Assembly (NCBI RefSeq): GCF_000380645.1
Contig: NZ_AQXZ01000005.1
Location: forward strand, 1 to 45,399
Direction: 5' to 3'
Origin: Smaragdicoccus niigatensis DSM 44881 = NBRC 103563
GTDB taxonomy: Bacteria; Actinomycetota; Actinomycetes; Mycobacteriales; Mycobacteriaceae
Length of the DNA: 45,399 bases
Positions 7,350 to 17,883 of the stretch are shown here, piece after piece. Numbering within the stretch: position 1 is the stretch's first letter; the number at the start of each line of letters is the position of its first letter. Below the pieces are notes generated by a model. That model made no database searches, was not told the origin of the DNA, and saw only the letters and a list, made by a program, of their open reading frames with translations. A program made the position numbers and the translations under genes.

Positions 7350-8513
7350 TCACAGCCCCAGCTCTCGCGCGATGAGCATCAGCTGGACTTCGGTCGTTCC
7401 CTCGCCGATCTCGAGAATCTTGCTGTCGCGGTAATGGCGAGCGACGGCGTACTCGTTCATGAAGCCGTAGCCGCCGAAGATCTGCGTGGCATCGCGGGCG
7501 TTGTCCATGGCGGCCTCGCTTGCGACGATCTTCGCGATCGACGCCTGCTTCTTGAACGGCTTTCCGGCGAGCAATGCCGCAGCCGCGTCGTAGTACGCGG
7601 TGCGTGCGGCGTGCGCACGAGCCTCCATGCGCGCGATCTTGAACGCGATCGCCTGGTTGCGGCCGATCGGGCGACCGAATGCCTCGCGCTCCTTGGCGTA
7701 CTTCACGCTCTCGTCGACACAGCCCTGGGCCGCTCCGGTGGACACTGCCGCAATGGCGATCCGTCCTTCGTCGAGGATCCGGAGGAAGTTGGCGTATCCG
7801 CGACCGCGCTCGCCGAGCAGGTTCTCTTCCGGGACGCGCACGTCGTCAAACGATAGCGGGTGGGTGTCCGAGGCGTTCCAGCCGACCTTGTTGTACGCCG
7901 GCTCAACCGTGTACCCCGGAGTGCCGGCCGGAACGAGGATGCTCGAGATCTCCTTGTGGCCACCGGCCAAAGTGCCGGTGACCGCCGTGACGGTCACCAG
8001 CTTGGAGATGTTGGTGCCCGAGTTTGTGATGAACTGCTTGCTGCCGTTGATGACCCAGTTGCCATCGTCGAGCCGGGCAGTGGTCTTCGTGGCGCCGGCG
8101 TCGCTACCGCCGTCCGGTTCGGTCAGACCGAACGCGGCGAGAGCCTTTCCGCTGGTCAGCTGCGGCAGCCACGCCTGCTTCTGAGCGTCGTTGCCGAAGC
8201 GGTAGACCGGCATGGCGCCAAGCGAGACTCCCGCCTCCAGCGTCATCGCCACGCTCTGGTCGACTTTTCCGAGTTCTTCGAGCGCGAGGCACAGGGCGAA
8301 GTAGTCGCCGCCCATGCCGCCGAATTCCTCGGGGAACGGCAGGCCGAACAGGCCCATGTCCGCCATGCCCGACACGACCTCATACGGGAACGTGTGGTTG
8401 GCGTCGTGCTCGGCGGCAACCGGGGCGACGACGTTTTGGGCGAAGTCGCGAACGGCCTTGGCGAGCTGCTGGTACTCGTCCGGAAGCTGCCCGGTGGCGA
8501 GGTAGTCAGTCAT
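7350..8513 (-). CDS. fadE19: Acyl-CoA dehydrogenase (FadE19-like, leucine pathway)
   Basis: 387 residues, standard length. Typical features: 'FGLTEPDGGSDAG' (FAD/substrate loop), 'NGSKQFITNSG', 'LDEGRIAIAAVSTGAAQG', 'FGGYGFMNEYAVARHYRDSK' and 'LEIGEGTTEVQ', where Glu371 sits at the usual catalytic-base position of short-chain and branched-chain acyl-CoA dehydrogenases. It oxidises an acyl-CoA to the 2-enoyl-CoA using FAD and passes electrons to ETF. The position directly after accA1 (TGATG overlap at 8513) points to isovaleryl-CoA as the substrate. Human isovaleryl-CoA dehydrogenase uses a Glu at a different position, so substrate is inferred from context rather than from active-site residues. 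Confidence 0.87.
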   Translation of the reverse strand: MTDYLATGQLPDEYQQLAKAVRDFAQNVVAPVAAEHDANHTFPYEVVSGMADMGLFGLPFPEEFGGMGGDYFALCLALEELGKVDQSVAMTLEAGVSLGAMPVYRFGNDAQKQAWLPQLTSGKALAAFGLTEPDGGSDAGATKTTARLDDGNWVINGSKQFITNSGTNISKLVTVTAVTGTLAGGHKEISSILVPAGTPGYTVEPAYNKVGWNASDTHPLSFDDVRVPEENLLGERGRGYANFLRILDEGRIAIAAVSTGAAQGCVDESVKYAKEREAFGRPIGRNQAIAFKIARMEARAHAARTAYYDAAAALLAGKPFKKQASIAKIVASEAAMDNARDATQIFGGYGFMNEYAVARHYRDSKILEIGEGTTEVQLMLIARELGL

Positions 8514-10510
8514 CAGTTCTCCTTGCGGGACGGTTCGGCGGGCACGATGCGTGCCAAGAGTTGGTCGACCTTGACCTGTTGGCCGGTCGACGCGAGAAGT
8601 TCGACGGTTCCGTCGATGGGGGCGTTGAGAGAGTGCTCCATCTTCATCGCTTCGACGACGACGATGGGGGTCCCTTTGGTCACCTCAGCGCCGTTTTCCG
8701 CGAGCACTGCGATCACGGAACCTGGCATCGGGCTAGTGATTTCGGCTTCGCCGGCGTGGACATCACCGACGCGCACATTGACCTCCTGAACGCGACGCAC
8801 GACGTCGGTGCCTGTTGATCCGGCGAGCCAGATGTGCCCGTCGGCCTCGACCGCGAGATAGTCCGCACGCAGGCCGTCGATGGTGACCGACAGTTGATCG
8901 CCGGTGAGAGACGCGGTGAGTGACTGCCATTCGCCGTCCTCGATCCGTACCTTCGCCGCGGTCGGGGTGCCGACGATCCGGACGTGGTCGGTGCGAGTAC
9001 CGGTACTGAGCCGAATCGATGTGGGTGCTGAATCGCCGACGCGCCAGCCGTTGGGAATACTCCAGGGGTCGGTTCCGGCCGAACGCCACTTCTGCAGCCA
9101 GTGATGTGCCCCGGCGGCGATGAAGACGTCGTCGGAAGGCTCGCGGGCAACGTAGTCGGCGACCCGGCGGTCCAGCAGTCCGGTGTCCAGGCGGCCGGCG
9201 ATCACGTCCGGATCGGCGAGCAGAAAGCGCGCGAAGTCGATGTTGGTGACCACGCCGAGTACGGCGGTGCCGGCGAGCGCCCCGTCCAGCTTGCGCAGTG
9301 CGGTCGCTCGATCGTCAGCGTGTGTGATGACCTTGGCCAGCATCGGGTCGTAGTCGCTACCGATGACGACGCCGGACCGCAGACCGGAATCGATTCGAAC
9401 GCCGTTGCCGCTCGGCTCGACCAAGCCGACGACCTGCCCGCCGGTCGGCAAGAAGCCGCGGCCCGGGTCTTCGGCATAGACTCGCGCCTCGATCGCGTGT
9501 CCGGTGAGCGTGACGTCGTCCTGTTTCAAGCCGAGCTCTTCGCCGGCAGCGATGCGGACCTGCCACTCAACGAGGTCGACGCCGGTCACCATCTCGGTCA
9601 CCGGGTGCTCGACCTGCAGCCGCGTGTTCATCTCCATGAAGAAGAACTCGTCGGGTCGATCGGCGGAGACGATGAATTCGACTGTCCCGGCGCCGGTGTA
9701 ATCGACGCTTCGTGCGGTGTTGCACGCAGCCTCGCCGATCCGCGCGCGGGTGGCTTCATCGAGCAACGGCGACGGCGCCTCTTCGATGACCTTCTGATGG
9801 CGACGCTGCAGGCTGCATTCGCGTTCGCCGAGGTGGATGATGTTGCCGTACTCGTCGGCGAGCACCTGGACCTCGATGTGCCGCGGTCGCAGCACGAACC
9901 GTTCGAGGAACAGGGTGTCGTCGCCGAAGGCCGAGCCGGCCTCGCGTCGGGCGCTGGCCAGAGCCGCCGGAAGATCGGCGGGGTCCTCGACCAAACGCAT
10001 GCCCTTGCCGCCGCCACCGGCAGACGGCTTGACCAGCACGGGATACCCGATTTCGGTTGCCGCCTCGATCAATTCGGCATCGGTGAGGCCGGGCCGCGCG
10101 ATTCCAGGAACCACGGGCACGTCGAACTCGGCCACCGCGTTCTTCGCGGTGATCTTGTCGCCCATCACCTCGATCGCGCGCGCCGACGGTCCCAAGAAGG
10201 CGATGCCTTCGGCCTCGAGCGCGGCAGCGAACGCGGAGTTCTCGGACAGGAAGCCGTAGCCCGGGTGCACGCCCTTCGCGCCGGTGCGCTTGGCTGCGGC
10301 CACGACCTTGTCGATGTTGAGGTAGCTCTCGCGGGCGGGGGCCGGACCGAGTCGCACGGCGATATCGGCTTCCTGCACGTGGCGGGCGTCGGTGTCGGCG
10401 TCGCTGTAGACGGCGACGGACCGAATACCCATTGCGCGCAGGGTGCGAATGACGCGCACCGCGATCTCGCCGCGGTTGGCGACGAGGACTGTGTCTAGTT
10501 TGTGCATCAT
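8513..10510 (-). CDS. accA1: Acyl-CoA carboxylase alpha subunit (biotin carboxylase + BCCP), AccA1-like
   Basis: 665 residues. N-terminal biotin carboxylase ('[21 protein letters not shown]', 'GFLSENSAF', '[14 protein letters not shown]', '[15 protein letters not shown]') and a C-terminal biotinyl domain with '[11 protein letters not shown]', biotinylated Lys about 623. With AccD1 it forms a two-subunit carboxylase; in M. tuberculosis the AccA1-AccD1 complex is a 3-methylcrotonyl-CoA carboxylase. ATG 10510 (or 10507) is chosen because the accD1 stop lies only 4 nt upstream; a longer reading to 10588 would extend into accD1. The stop overlaps the fadE19 ATG. Confidence 0.92.
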   Translation of the reverse strand: MMHKLDTVLVANRGEIAVRVIRTLRAMGIRSVAVYSDADTDARHVQEADIAVRLGPAPARESYLNIDKVVAAAKRTGAKGVHPGYGFLSENSAFAAALEAEGIAFLGPSARAIEVMGDKITAKNAVAEFDVPVVPGIARPGLTDAELIEAATEIGYPVLVKPSAGGGGKGMRLVEDPADLPAALASARREAGSAFGDDTLFLERFVLRPRHIEVQVLADEYGNIIHLGERECSLQRRHQKVIEEAPSPLLDEATRARIGEAACNTARSVDYTGAGTVEFIVSADRPDEFFFMEMNTRLQVEHPVTEMVTGVDLVEWQVRIAAGEELGLKQDDVTLTGHAIEARVYAEDPGRGFLPTGGQVVGLVEPSGNGVRIDSGLRSGVVIGSDYDPMLAKVITHADDRATALRKLDGALAGTAVLGVVTNIDFARFLLADPDVIAGRLDTGLLDRRVADYVAREPSDDVFIAAGAHHWLQKWRSAGTDPWSIPNGWRVGDSAPTSIRLSTGTRTDHVRIVGTPTAAKVRIEDGEWQSLTASLTGDQLSVTIDGLRADYLAVEADGHIWLAGSTGTDVVRRVQEVNVRVGDVHAGEAEITSPMPGSVIAVLAENGAEVTKGTPIVVVEAMKMEHSLNAPIDGTVELLASTGQQVKVDQLLARIVPAEPSRKEN

Positions 10511-10514
10511 CAGC

Positions 10515-12074
<1,560 letters not shown>

Positions 12075-12093
12075 CGTTTTGTCCTGACGCCTG

Positions 12094-12137
12094 AGTTAAT
12101 CGACACTAACCGAGATTTAAGATAATCTTTATTAACT
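12094..12137. promoter_or_regulatory. Divergent promoter/operator region between accD1 and tetR
   Basis: AT-rich 95-nt gap in an otherwise GC-rich region. It holds AGTTAAT (12094-12100) mirrored by ATTAACT (12131-12137), GTTA-N8-TAAC (12095-12110) and GATT-N6-AATC (12114-12127). These nested repeats are good candidates for binding by the adjacent TetR, which would control both the leucine operon and itself plus aacS. Confidence 0.45.
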
Positions 12138-12169
12138 GAGTTGTCCAGGGTCCCGGTCGGGAGGCGCAC

Positions 12170-12781
12170 GTGAGTACGGAAGCCGAGACTCCGACGCGCC
12201 GCGAACAGATGAAGGCGGACCGCCGAAACCAGCTTCTTCAAGCGGGTGCGCGTCTCATCGCTGAACGTGGATTTCATGGCGTTCCGCTCGAGGATCTCGG
12301 TGCCGCGGCCGGCATCAGCGGTCCGGCGGTGTACCGGCACTTCCCGAACAAAGAGGCGCTTCTCGTCGAACTGCTGGTCGGCGTCAGTCAACGCCTGTTC
12401 GATGGTGGAATGGCCGTTGTCGAAAACGCCTCGAGTGCTCCGGAAGCGCTCGCCGGGTTGATCGAGTTCCATCTCGACTTCGCCCTCGGCGAATCGGATC
12501 TCATCCGCATCCAGGACCGGGACCTCGAGAACCTCCCGGGACCGGCGAAGAAGCAGGTCCGCAAAGCCCAGCGACAGTACGTTGAGATCTGGGTCAGTGT
12601 GCTGCGTCAGTTGCACCCGACGCTGAGCGAAGTCGAAGCGCGGATCGAGGCCCACGCGACGTTCGGACTGATCAACTCGACCCCACATAGTGCTAGCAGA
12701 CTCTCTCCGGCCGTCGCCCGCAAGGTGTTGCGGCACCTGGCCACGGTGTCCTTGACCAGCCCCTTTGAGCCCTCGACGTAG
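12170..12781 (+). CDS. TetR family regulator of the leucine-degradation genes (Rv2506-like)
   Basis: 203 residues from GTG 12170, preceded by GGGAGG (12159-12164). HTH: 'RRNQLLQAGARLIAERG', 'PLEDLGAAAGISGPAVYRHFPNKEALL'. It is divergent from accD1, as Rv2506 is from its cluster in M. tuberculosis, and only 13 nt separate its stop from the ATG of aacS, so regulator and acetoacetate-CoA ligase are probably one transcript. A repressor sensing a leucine-pathway acyl-CoA is the likely role (inference). Confidence 0.85.
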   Translation: MSTEAETPTRREQMKADRRNQLLQAGARLIAERGFHGVPLEDLGAAAGISGPAVYRHFPNKEALLVELLVGVSQRLFDGGMAVVENASSAPEALAGLIEFHLDFALGESDLIRIQDRDLENLPGPAKKQVRKAQRQYVEIWVSVLRQLHPTLSEVEARIEAHATFGLINSTPHSASRLSPAVARKVLRHLATVSLTSPFEPST

Positions 12782-12794
12782 AACGGAACCCCGA

Positions 12795-14720
12795 ATGGAA
12801 CCGCAGTGGGTACCGACGCAGCACGACATCGACGACGCCCAGATCACCGCGTTCAGCCGGTTCGTCTCGGACGCGATCGGGTGGCAGTTCGTGGACTATG
12901 CCGAACTGTGGCGCTGGTCGGTCGAGGATGTCGAGGCCTTCTGGGGACTGTTCTGGTCCTTCCTCGGCTTTGGTTTCGTCCCGACCAAGGTGCTGTCGAG
13001 CGCGGAAATGCCCGGAGCGCAGTGGTTCCCCGGCGCCGAGTTGAACTATGTCGACCGGATCGCACAGCTGGCCGACAATGACGAAGTCGCCATCCGAGCC
13101 ATCGGGGAAGACGGTAAGAGAACTGAGCTCACCTATCGGGAGTTGGTTGCGGCGACCGCGGCTTTCGCACGCACTTTGACCGAACTCGGTGTCGGTCGCG
13201 GCGACCGGGTCGTCGGCTACCTCCCGGACATTCCCGAGGCGGTGATCGCCTTCCTGGCCACGGCCAGCATCGGTGCGATCTGGAGTGGGTGTGGGCAGGA
13301 CTACTCGGCGAGTGCGGCGCTGGATCGACTCGGTCAGCTCGACCCCGTTGTGCTCGTCGCCGCCGATGGCTACCGGTACGGCGGGAAAGTGCATGACAAG
13401 CGTGAGGACATCGCGGCGCTCAGGTCCGGACTCCCGACCCTGCGATCGGCGGTGTTGGTCTCGCGGCTCGGTCGATCCGACGAAAGGTGGCTTTCGTGGG
13501 AGGCGGCGACCTCGAAATCCGACCAACTTCGGCCAACACCCGTTCCGTTCAGTCATCCGCTGTGGGTGCTGTTCTCCTCCGGTACGACGGGCAAGCCGAA
13601 GGGCATCCTGCACGGGCATGGTGGGGTCGTCCTCGAGCACCTGAAAGCTCTTGTGCTGCAGTCGGATGTCGATGACAGCGACACTTTCTTCTGGTTCACG
13701 AGTCCGAGCTGGATGATGTGGAACTACCGGAACAGCGCCCTTCTCATGGGTGCGACGATCGTCTGCTACGACGGAAACCCGGGATTTTCTCGTCCCGACG
13801 CATTGTGGAAACTGGCCGCGGAGACGCGCGCGACGGTCCTGGGTACGAGCCCCGCCTACGTGCTGAACTGCATCAAGGCCGGCGCGAAGCCGAGCCGGGA
13901 CTTCGACCTCACGCAGCTGCGAATGGTCGGCATCACCGGATCGCCACTACCGGCGACCTCGTCGGAATGGCTCGGTGAGAACATCGGCGACCACGTGCAG
14001 GTGTCGTCGATCAGTGGCGGCACCGACGTCGTCTCGGCCTTCTTCGGCGGCGTCACGACCGTGCCGGTGTGGCCGGGTGAGCTGTCCGCTGCGTTCCTGG
14101 GAACGGCGGTCGAGGCGTGGGATGGCGAGGGCCGGCCGGTGATCGGGGAGATGGGCGAGCTCGTCATCACCAAGCCCATGCCGTCGATGCCAGTCGGGTT
14201 TTGGCACGATCCGGACGGAAGTCGTTACCGGGCGGCATATTTCGAGCACTATCCGGGCGTGTGGCGACACGGCGATTGGATCACCATCACCGATCGCGGC
14301 AGCATCGTTGTGCACGGTCGCTCGGACGCGACTCTCAATCGCGGAGGAATCCGCATGGGCGTTGCCGACATCTATCAGGTCGTCGAGCAGGTCCCGGAGG
14401 TCAGCGATGCGCTGGTGCTCGGCGTCGAGCAGCCGAACGGTGGTTACTGGATGCCGCTATTCGTCGTGCTGACCGACGGGCAGGACATGACCGAAGCGGT
14501 GAAGGAGCGCATCGCCGCGGCGATCCGGACGGAACTGTCGCCGCGGCACGTTCCCGACGACATCATCGTGGCCCCGGGGATCCCGCACACGAGAACCGGA
14601 AAGCGCCTCGAAGTACCCATCAAACGGATACTTCAAGGCGCTGATCCCGAGAAGGTCGTCGCACCGAGTGCGATCGACAATCCGGAGTTGCTTGCGTGGT
14701 ACGCCAGCGTCAGTCGATGA
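12795..14720 (+). CDS. aacS: Acetoacetate-CoA ligase (acetoacetyl-CoA synthetase)
   Basis: 641 residues, close to the usual 650. N-terminal 'AQITAFSRFVSDAIGW' and 'FWGLFWSFLGF' are typical of AacS; adenylation motifs are 'LFSSGTTGKPKGILHGHGG' at about 259-277, 'WRHGDWITITDRGSIVVHGRSDATLNRGGIRMG' region and a C-terminal 'TRTGKRLEVPIKRIL' with the catalytic Lys. It converts acetoacetate, ATP and CoA to acetoacetyl-CoA. The leucine pathway encoded on the other strand ends in acetoacetate, so this enzyme salvages that product; the M. tuberculosis cluster carries a CoA transferase (ScoAB) instead. Its last 11 bases overlap the end of the convergent SDR gene. Confidence 0.9.
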   Translation: MEPQWVPTQHDIDDAQITAFSRFVSDAIGWQFVDYAELWRWSVEDVEAFWGLFWSFLGFGFVPTKVLSSAEMPGAQWFPGAELNYVDRIAQLADNDEVAIRAIGEDGKRTELTYRELVAATAAFARTLTELGVGRGDRVVGYLPDIPEAVIAFLATASIGAIWSGCGQDYSASAALDRLGQLDPVVLVAADGYRYGGKVHDKREDIAALRSGLPTLRSAVLVSRLGRSDERWLSWEAATSKSDQLRPTPVPFSHPLWVLFSSGTTGKPKGILHGHGGVVLEHLKALVLQSDVDDSDTFFWFTSPSWMMWNYRNSALLMGATIVCYDGNPGFSRPDALWKLAAETRATVLGTSPAYVLNCIKAGAKPSRDFDLTQLRMVGITGSPLPATSSEWLGENIGDHVQVSSISGGTDVVSAFFGGVTTVPVWPGELSAAFLGTAVEAWDGEGRPVIGEMGELVITKPMPSMPVGFWHDPDGSRYRAAYFEHYPGVWRHGDWITITDRGSIVVHGRSDATLNRGGIRMGVADIYQVVEQVPEVSDALVLGVEQPNGGYWMPLFVVLTDGQDMTEAVKERIAAAIRTELSPRHVPDDIIVAPGIPHTRTGKRLEVPIKRILQGADPEKVVAPSAIDNPELLAWYASVSR

Positions 14721-15531
14721 AGATGTCGTACTGAACGTTCTCGCCGCCGCCGTACTTCGACAGGTCGGTGACGCCGTGGTCGGCGAGGATCTCGGCGTCG
14801 ATGTAGACCTTGCCGCTGTTGGTCTTCGCATCTGAGGTGAGGATCAGCATCGCGGCATCCGCAACGATCTCCGGGGTGCGCGACACCGCGATGGCCTCAT
14901 CGCCGCCGAGCAGGTTCTGAACCGCTGCGGTCGCGATGAGCGTCTCCGGCCACAGGCAGTTTCCGGCGATGCCGTCCTTGCGGTATTCCTCGGCCCAGCC
15001 CAGCGTCAGCATCGACATTCCGTACTTCGCCAACGTGTAGGCCGGGTGCGCGCCGAGCCACTTCGGCGAGAGGTTGAGCGGCGGCGACAGCGACAGGATG
15101 TGCGCGTTGTCCGACTTCTTGAGGTGCGGCAGGGCGGCGCGGGTCAGCAGGAACGTGCCGCGGATCTGAATGCCCTGCATGAGGTCGAACTTCTTGACCG
15201 ACAGTGCTTCGGTGCCGGACAGGTCGATCGCCGAGGCGTTGTTGACGACGATGTCGATGCCGCCGAATCGCTCGATCGTCTTGTCGACGGCGTTCTGTAC
15301 GGACGCTTCGTCGCGAACGTCACCCACGACCGGAAGTGCCTGTCCGCCAGCCTCTTCGATCTCCGCAGCGGCGGTGTAGATGGTGCCCGGAAGCTTCGGG
15401 TTCGGCTCGCCGGTCTTGGCGAGGATGGTGATGTTCGCGCCGAGGCGGGCTGCCGCGAGTGCGATGGCCAGACCGATGCCGCGGCTTCCGCCCGACATGA
15501 TGATGGTCTTGCCTTCGAGGGACTTGGTCAT
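14710..15531 (-). CDS. Short-chain dehydrogenase, HSDL2-like
   Basis: About 273 residues. Cofactor motif SGGSRGIG at 13-20, 'NNASAI', and the catalytic YTLAK. The long insert after the cofactor strand ('LAKTGEPNPKLPGTIYTAAAEI') and the proline-rich 'SLSPPLNLSPKW' segment are characteristic of the HSDL2 branch, named after human hydroxysteroid dehydrogenase-like 2, here without the SCP2 domain. Start ATG 15531 fits GGAG at 15541-15538; GTG 15534 is an alternative. It overlaps the stop of the upstream crotonase gene and, at its end, aacS. It is the last gene of the lipid operon running from about 22.0 kb. Substrate unknown. Confidence 0.8.
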   Translation of the reverse strand: MTKSLEGKTIIMSGGSRGIGLAIALAAARLGANITILAKTGEPNPKLPGTIYTAAAEIEEAGGQALPVVGDVRDEASVQNAVDKTIERFGGIDIVVNNASAIDLSGTEALSVKKFDLMQGIQIRGTFLLTRAALPHLKKSDNAHILSLSPPLNLSPKWLGAHPAYTLAKYGMSMLTLGWAEEYRKDGIAGNCLWPETLIATAAVQNLLGGDEAIAVSRTPEIVADAAMLILTSDAKTNSGKVYIDAEILADHGVTDLSKYGGGENVQYDIFID

Positions 15532-16214
15532 CACAACTCCACTGGGTAGGGGGTTCCGTAGCGAGACATCTCGTCGAGCACGGCGCTGTACATGTACTTC
15601 TTGGTGGCGGCCAACAGGGGGCCGCGCTTGGCCGCTTGTTGTTCGCCGAGTTGAAGGGCTGTGGGGAGCAGTTCCTCCGCGGTCAAAGCCAAATCCACGA
15701 TGCCACCCTTTGCTGCCTCTGCACCGCCGAATCGGCGAGCCGTCACGACCGCGAGGTGGCGCGTTGGTTGAGGCACTCGCGCGGCGAACAGTGCGTCAAA
15801 TCCGTTGGGGATGGGCATGCCCAGATCCATCTCCGGAAGGCAGAAGAATCCTCGGTCGTTTCGCATGAGCCGGATGTCGTGCGCCACCGCGAGGAAGGCG
15901 GCCCCGCCGAACGCGTGACCATTGACGGCCGCAATCGTGGGCAGCTCGGAAGCCACCACGCGAGCAAACACTTGCTGCGCCCGGAGCAGGTAATTGCCGT
16001 CCGGGGCGAAGAGTTCCGGCACGAACCCGTTGGAGAAGAACTTCCCCGTCGCAGTCGTCACGAGTGCGGCTGGGCCCTGCGATGCCTCGGCCTCGTCAAT
16101 GCATGCCTCGATGGCATCGAGTGCATCTGGGCTCAGGCGGTTGTCGGTTTCCGGTTGTCCGGCCTCGCCAAGGTCGAGGACGAAAACCTGGCCCTCGCGA
16201 CGGAGATGGGGCAT
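15531..16214 (-). CDS. Crotonase-fold enoyl-CoA isomerase/hydratase-like protein
   Basis: 227 residues. 'KFFSNGFVPELF' forms the first oxyanion-hole loop and 'AVNGHAFGGAAFLAVAHDIRLM' the second; 'FFCLPEMDLGMPIPNG' keeps a Glu (PEMDLG) where delta3,delta2-enoyl-CoA isomerases have their catalytic acid. It is shorter than typical hydratases and resembles the ECI group. ATG 16214 shares its first base with the stop of the upstream SDR (TGATG), so translation is coupled. Likely handles an unsaturated acyl-CoA intermediate of the operon's pathway. Confidence 0.7.
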   Translation of the reverse strand: MPHLRREGQVFVLDLGEAGQPETDNRLSPDALDAIEACIDEAEASQGPAALVTTATGKFFSNGFVPELFAPDGNYLLRAQQVFARVVASELPTIAAVNGHAFGGAAFLAVAHDIRLMRNDRGFFCLPEMDLGMPIPNGFDALFAARVPQPTRHLAVVTARRFGGAEAAKGGIVDLALTAEELLPTALQLGEQQAAKRGPLLAATKKYMYSAVLDEMSRYGTPYPVEL

Positions 16215-17008
16215 CAATTGCCTTTCGTTGGGGCGGTGAGACTGTCCTGGTACCAGCGCATCGCGCCGAGCCACCCGTCGTAGTTCACGCCCTTCTGTTG
16301 ATACATCTGCAGTACCGACTCGTGGGGAAGGATGAGGAACTTGCGCGCTGACATGCCCTCGATGACCTTCTGCGCCACGTCCTTCGGATCAAGGATCGCG
16401 CCCGCGGTCGCAACGGCCTTGTAGGCGATTTCACCCTCTGCATGTGAACCAACCGTGCGAAGTAGGTCCGTGTCAACACCCATCGGGCACAGACAGCTGA
16501 CCTTGACGCCCCGGTTGCCGTAGGTCACCGAAAGCCATTCGGCGAATCCCACGGCCGCATGCTTGGACACCGAGTAGGTCGCCGAGCCGATCTGGGTGAG
16601 GAGACCGGCCGCTGACGCGACGCTCACGAAGTAGCCACCGCCGCGCTCGACCCAGCCCGGTACCAGCAACTTCGCCGCGCGAACATGGCTCAGGACGTTG
16701 ACGTTGAGGACGGCGTCCCACGATTCGTCGGGAGCGTCGAGCCCGGGGGCACCCATGATCCCGGCGTTCGCCACGAAGATGTCGACGGGACCACTCAGTT
16801 CGAAGAGCCGCTCGAGCGTTCCGGTGGAGGAGATGTCACCGCCGAAGGATTTTCCACCGATCTCCGCGGCGACCTTCGCCGCCTGCTCGCCATCGAGGTC
16901 GGCCACAGTGACCTGGGCGCCCTCGGCGGCGAGGGCCCGAGCGATGGCTTCACCGATACCGCGCGCTCCGCCCGTGACGACAGCGGTCTTGCCTGCGAAT
17001 GCGCTCAT
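16214..17008 (-). CDS. Short-chain dehydrogenase/reductase (SDR)
   Basis: 264 residues. TGGARGIG at 12-19, 'VADLDGEQ' (acidic residue after beta-2, suggesting NAD(H)), 'NAGIMGAPG', catalytic YSVSK, then 'CLCPMGVDTDLL'. ATG 17008 overlaps the upstream stop (ATGA). Part of the coupled lipid operon; probably oxidises a hydroxyacyl-CoA or alcohol intermediate. The substrate is not evident. Confidence 0.8.
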   Translation of the reverse strand: MSAFAGKTAVVTGGARGIGEAIARALAAEGAQVTVADLDGEQAAKVAAEIGGKSFGGDISSTGTLERLFELSGPVDIFVANAGIMGAPGLDAPDESWDAVLNVNVLSHVRAAKLLVPGWVERGGGYFVSVASAAGLLTQIGSATYSVSKHAAVGFAEWLSVTYGNRGVKVSCLCPMGVDTDLLRTVGSHAEGEIAYKAVATAGAILDPKDVAQKVIEGMSARKFLILPHESVLQMYQQKGVNYDGWLGAMRWYQDSLTAPTKGN

Positions 17009-17883
17009 CCGAGAAGAGCTTTCAGCTCGTCCATCGTCGACAGCGGGACGATGTAACCAGTCTGGTCCTCGATCTGGGCGAGGTTGGCCGCAATGTCTTC
17101 GGCCGTGGCCAGGCCCTCCGAGCGCCAACCCGGAGTGATTCCGATGAAGACACGGGCGTAGCGACCGAGGGCGGCCGAGAACACCTCATGCGTGAGTTCG
17201 CAGTCGCGGCTCGCGAGGAAGACCACGAGTGGCACGACGCCTTCGGGGGCGGCGAGGTCGGCGAGCGGACCGAGCAGGTCCTCGGTCATGCGGGTCTTCG
17301 CTACCGGCATGATCGCGTTGCTCTTGATGTTGAACCGCTCGCCTTCGATCGCGAGCACGTTGGAGAGGCCGACGAGTCCAGCCTTGGCGGCGCCGTAATT
17401 CGTCTGCCCGAAGTTGCCGAAGATGCCCGCGTTGGACGACGTGAACACGAACCTGCCGTAGCCCTGCTCCTTCATCGTTGCGAAGGCCGGCTGGGAGACG
17501 TTGAAAGCGCCCTTGAGGTGGACGTCGAGAACGGCGTTGAGGTCCTCGGGTTCGAGCTTGAGGAACGACTTGTCGCGCAGGATTCCGGCGTTGTTGACGA
17601 CGACGTCGACGCGTCCGAACGCCTCGATCGCGGTGTCGACGATCGCCTTGCCGCCCTCGGGGGTGGCGACCGAATCGCGCGAGGCGGCGGCCCGGCCGCC
17701 GGCCGCGACGATTTCGTCGACGACGGACTGGGCGGCGTCGGAGCCACCTTCCCCACGGACCGATCCGCCGAGGTCGTTGACGACGACCGCGGCTCCGCGC
17801 CGAGCGAACTCGAGTGCGTAAGCCTTGCCGAGACCGTTGCCGGCTCCGGTGACGATGACGACCTGATCGTCGAAGTCGATCAC
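17005..17883 (-). CDS. SDR, peroxisomal multifunctional enzyme (HSD17B4)-like dehydrogenase
   Basis: 292 residues from GTG 17883 (GTGA overlap with the upstream crotonase stop). TGAGNGLG at 12-19, 'VVVNDLGGSVRGEGGS' and 'GILRDKSFLKL' match the dehydrogenase domain of multifunctional enzyme type 2 and its actinobacterial relatives; catalytic YGAAK. Such enzymes oxidise (3R)-hydroxyacyl-CoAs, including bulky branched or steroid side-chain substrates. Sits in the coupled operon with crotonases and an acyl-CoA dehydrogenase, completing a beta-oxidation set. Confidence 0.8.
   Translation of the reverse strand: MIDFDDQVVIVTGAGNGLGKAYALEFARRGAAVVVNDLGGSVRGEGGSDAAQSVVDEIVAAGGRAAASRDSVATPEGGKAIVDTAIEAFGRVDVVVNNAGILRDKSFLKLEPEDLNAVLDVHLKGAFNVSQPAFATMKEQGYGRFVFTSSNAGIFGNFGQTNYGAAKAGLVGLSNVLAIEGERFNIKSNAIMPVAKTRMTEDLLGPLADLAAPEGVVPLVVFLASRDCELTHEVFSAALGRYARVFIGITPGWRSEGLATAEDIAANLAQIEDQTGYIVPLSTMDELKALLG

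Noticed and set aside
9101-10498. 465-codon plus-strand open frame opposite accA1
   Set aside because: Antisense shadow; AccA1 motifs, including the biotin site, are on the minus strand.
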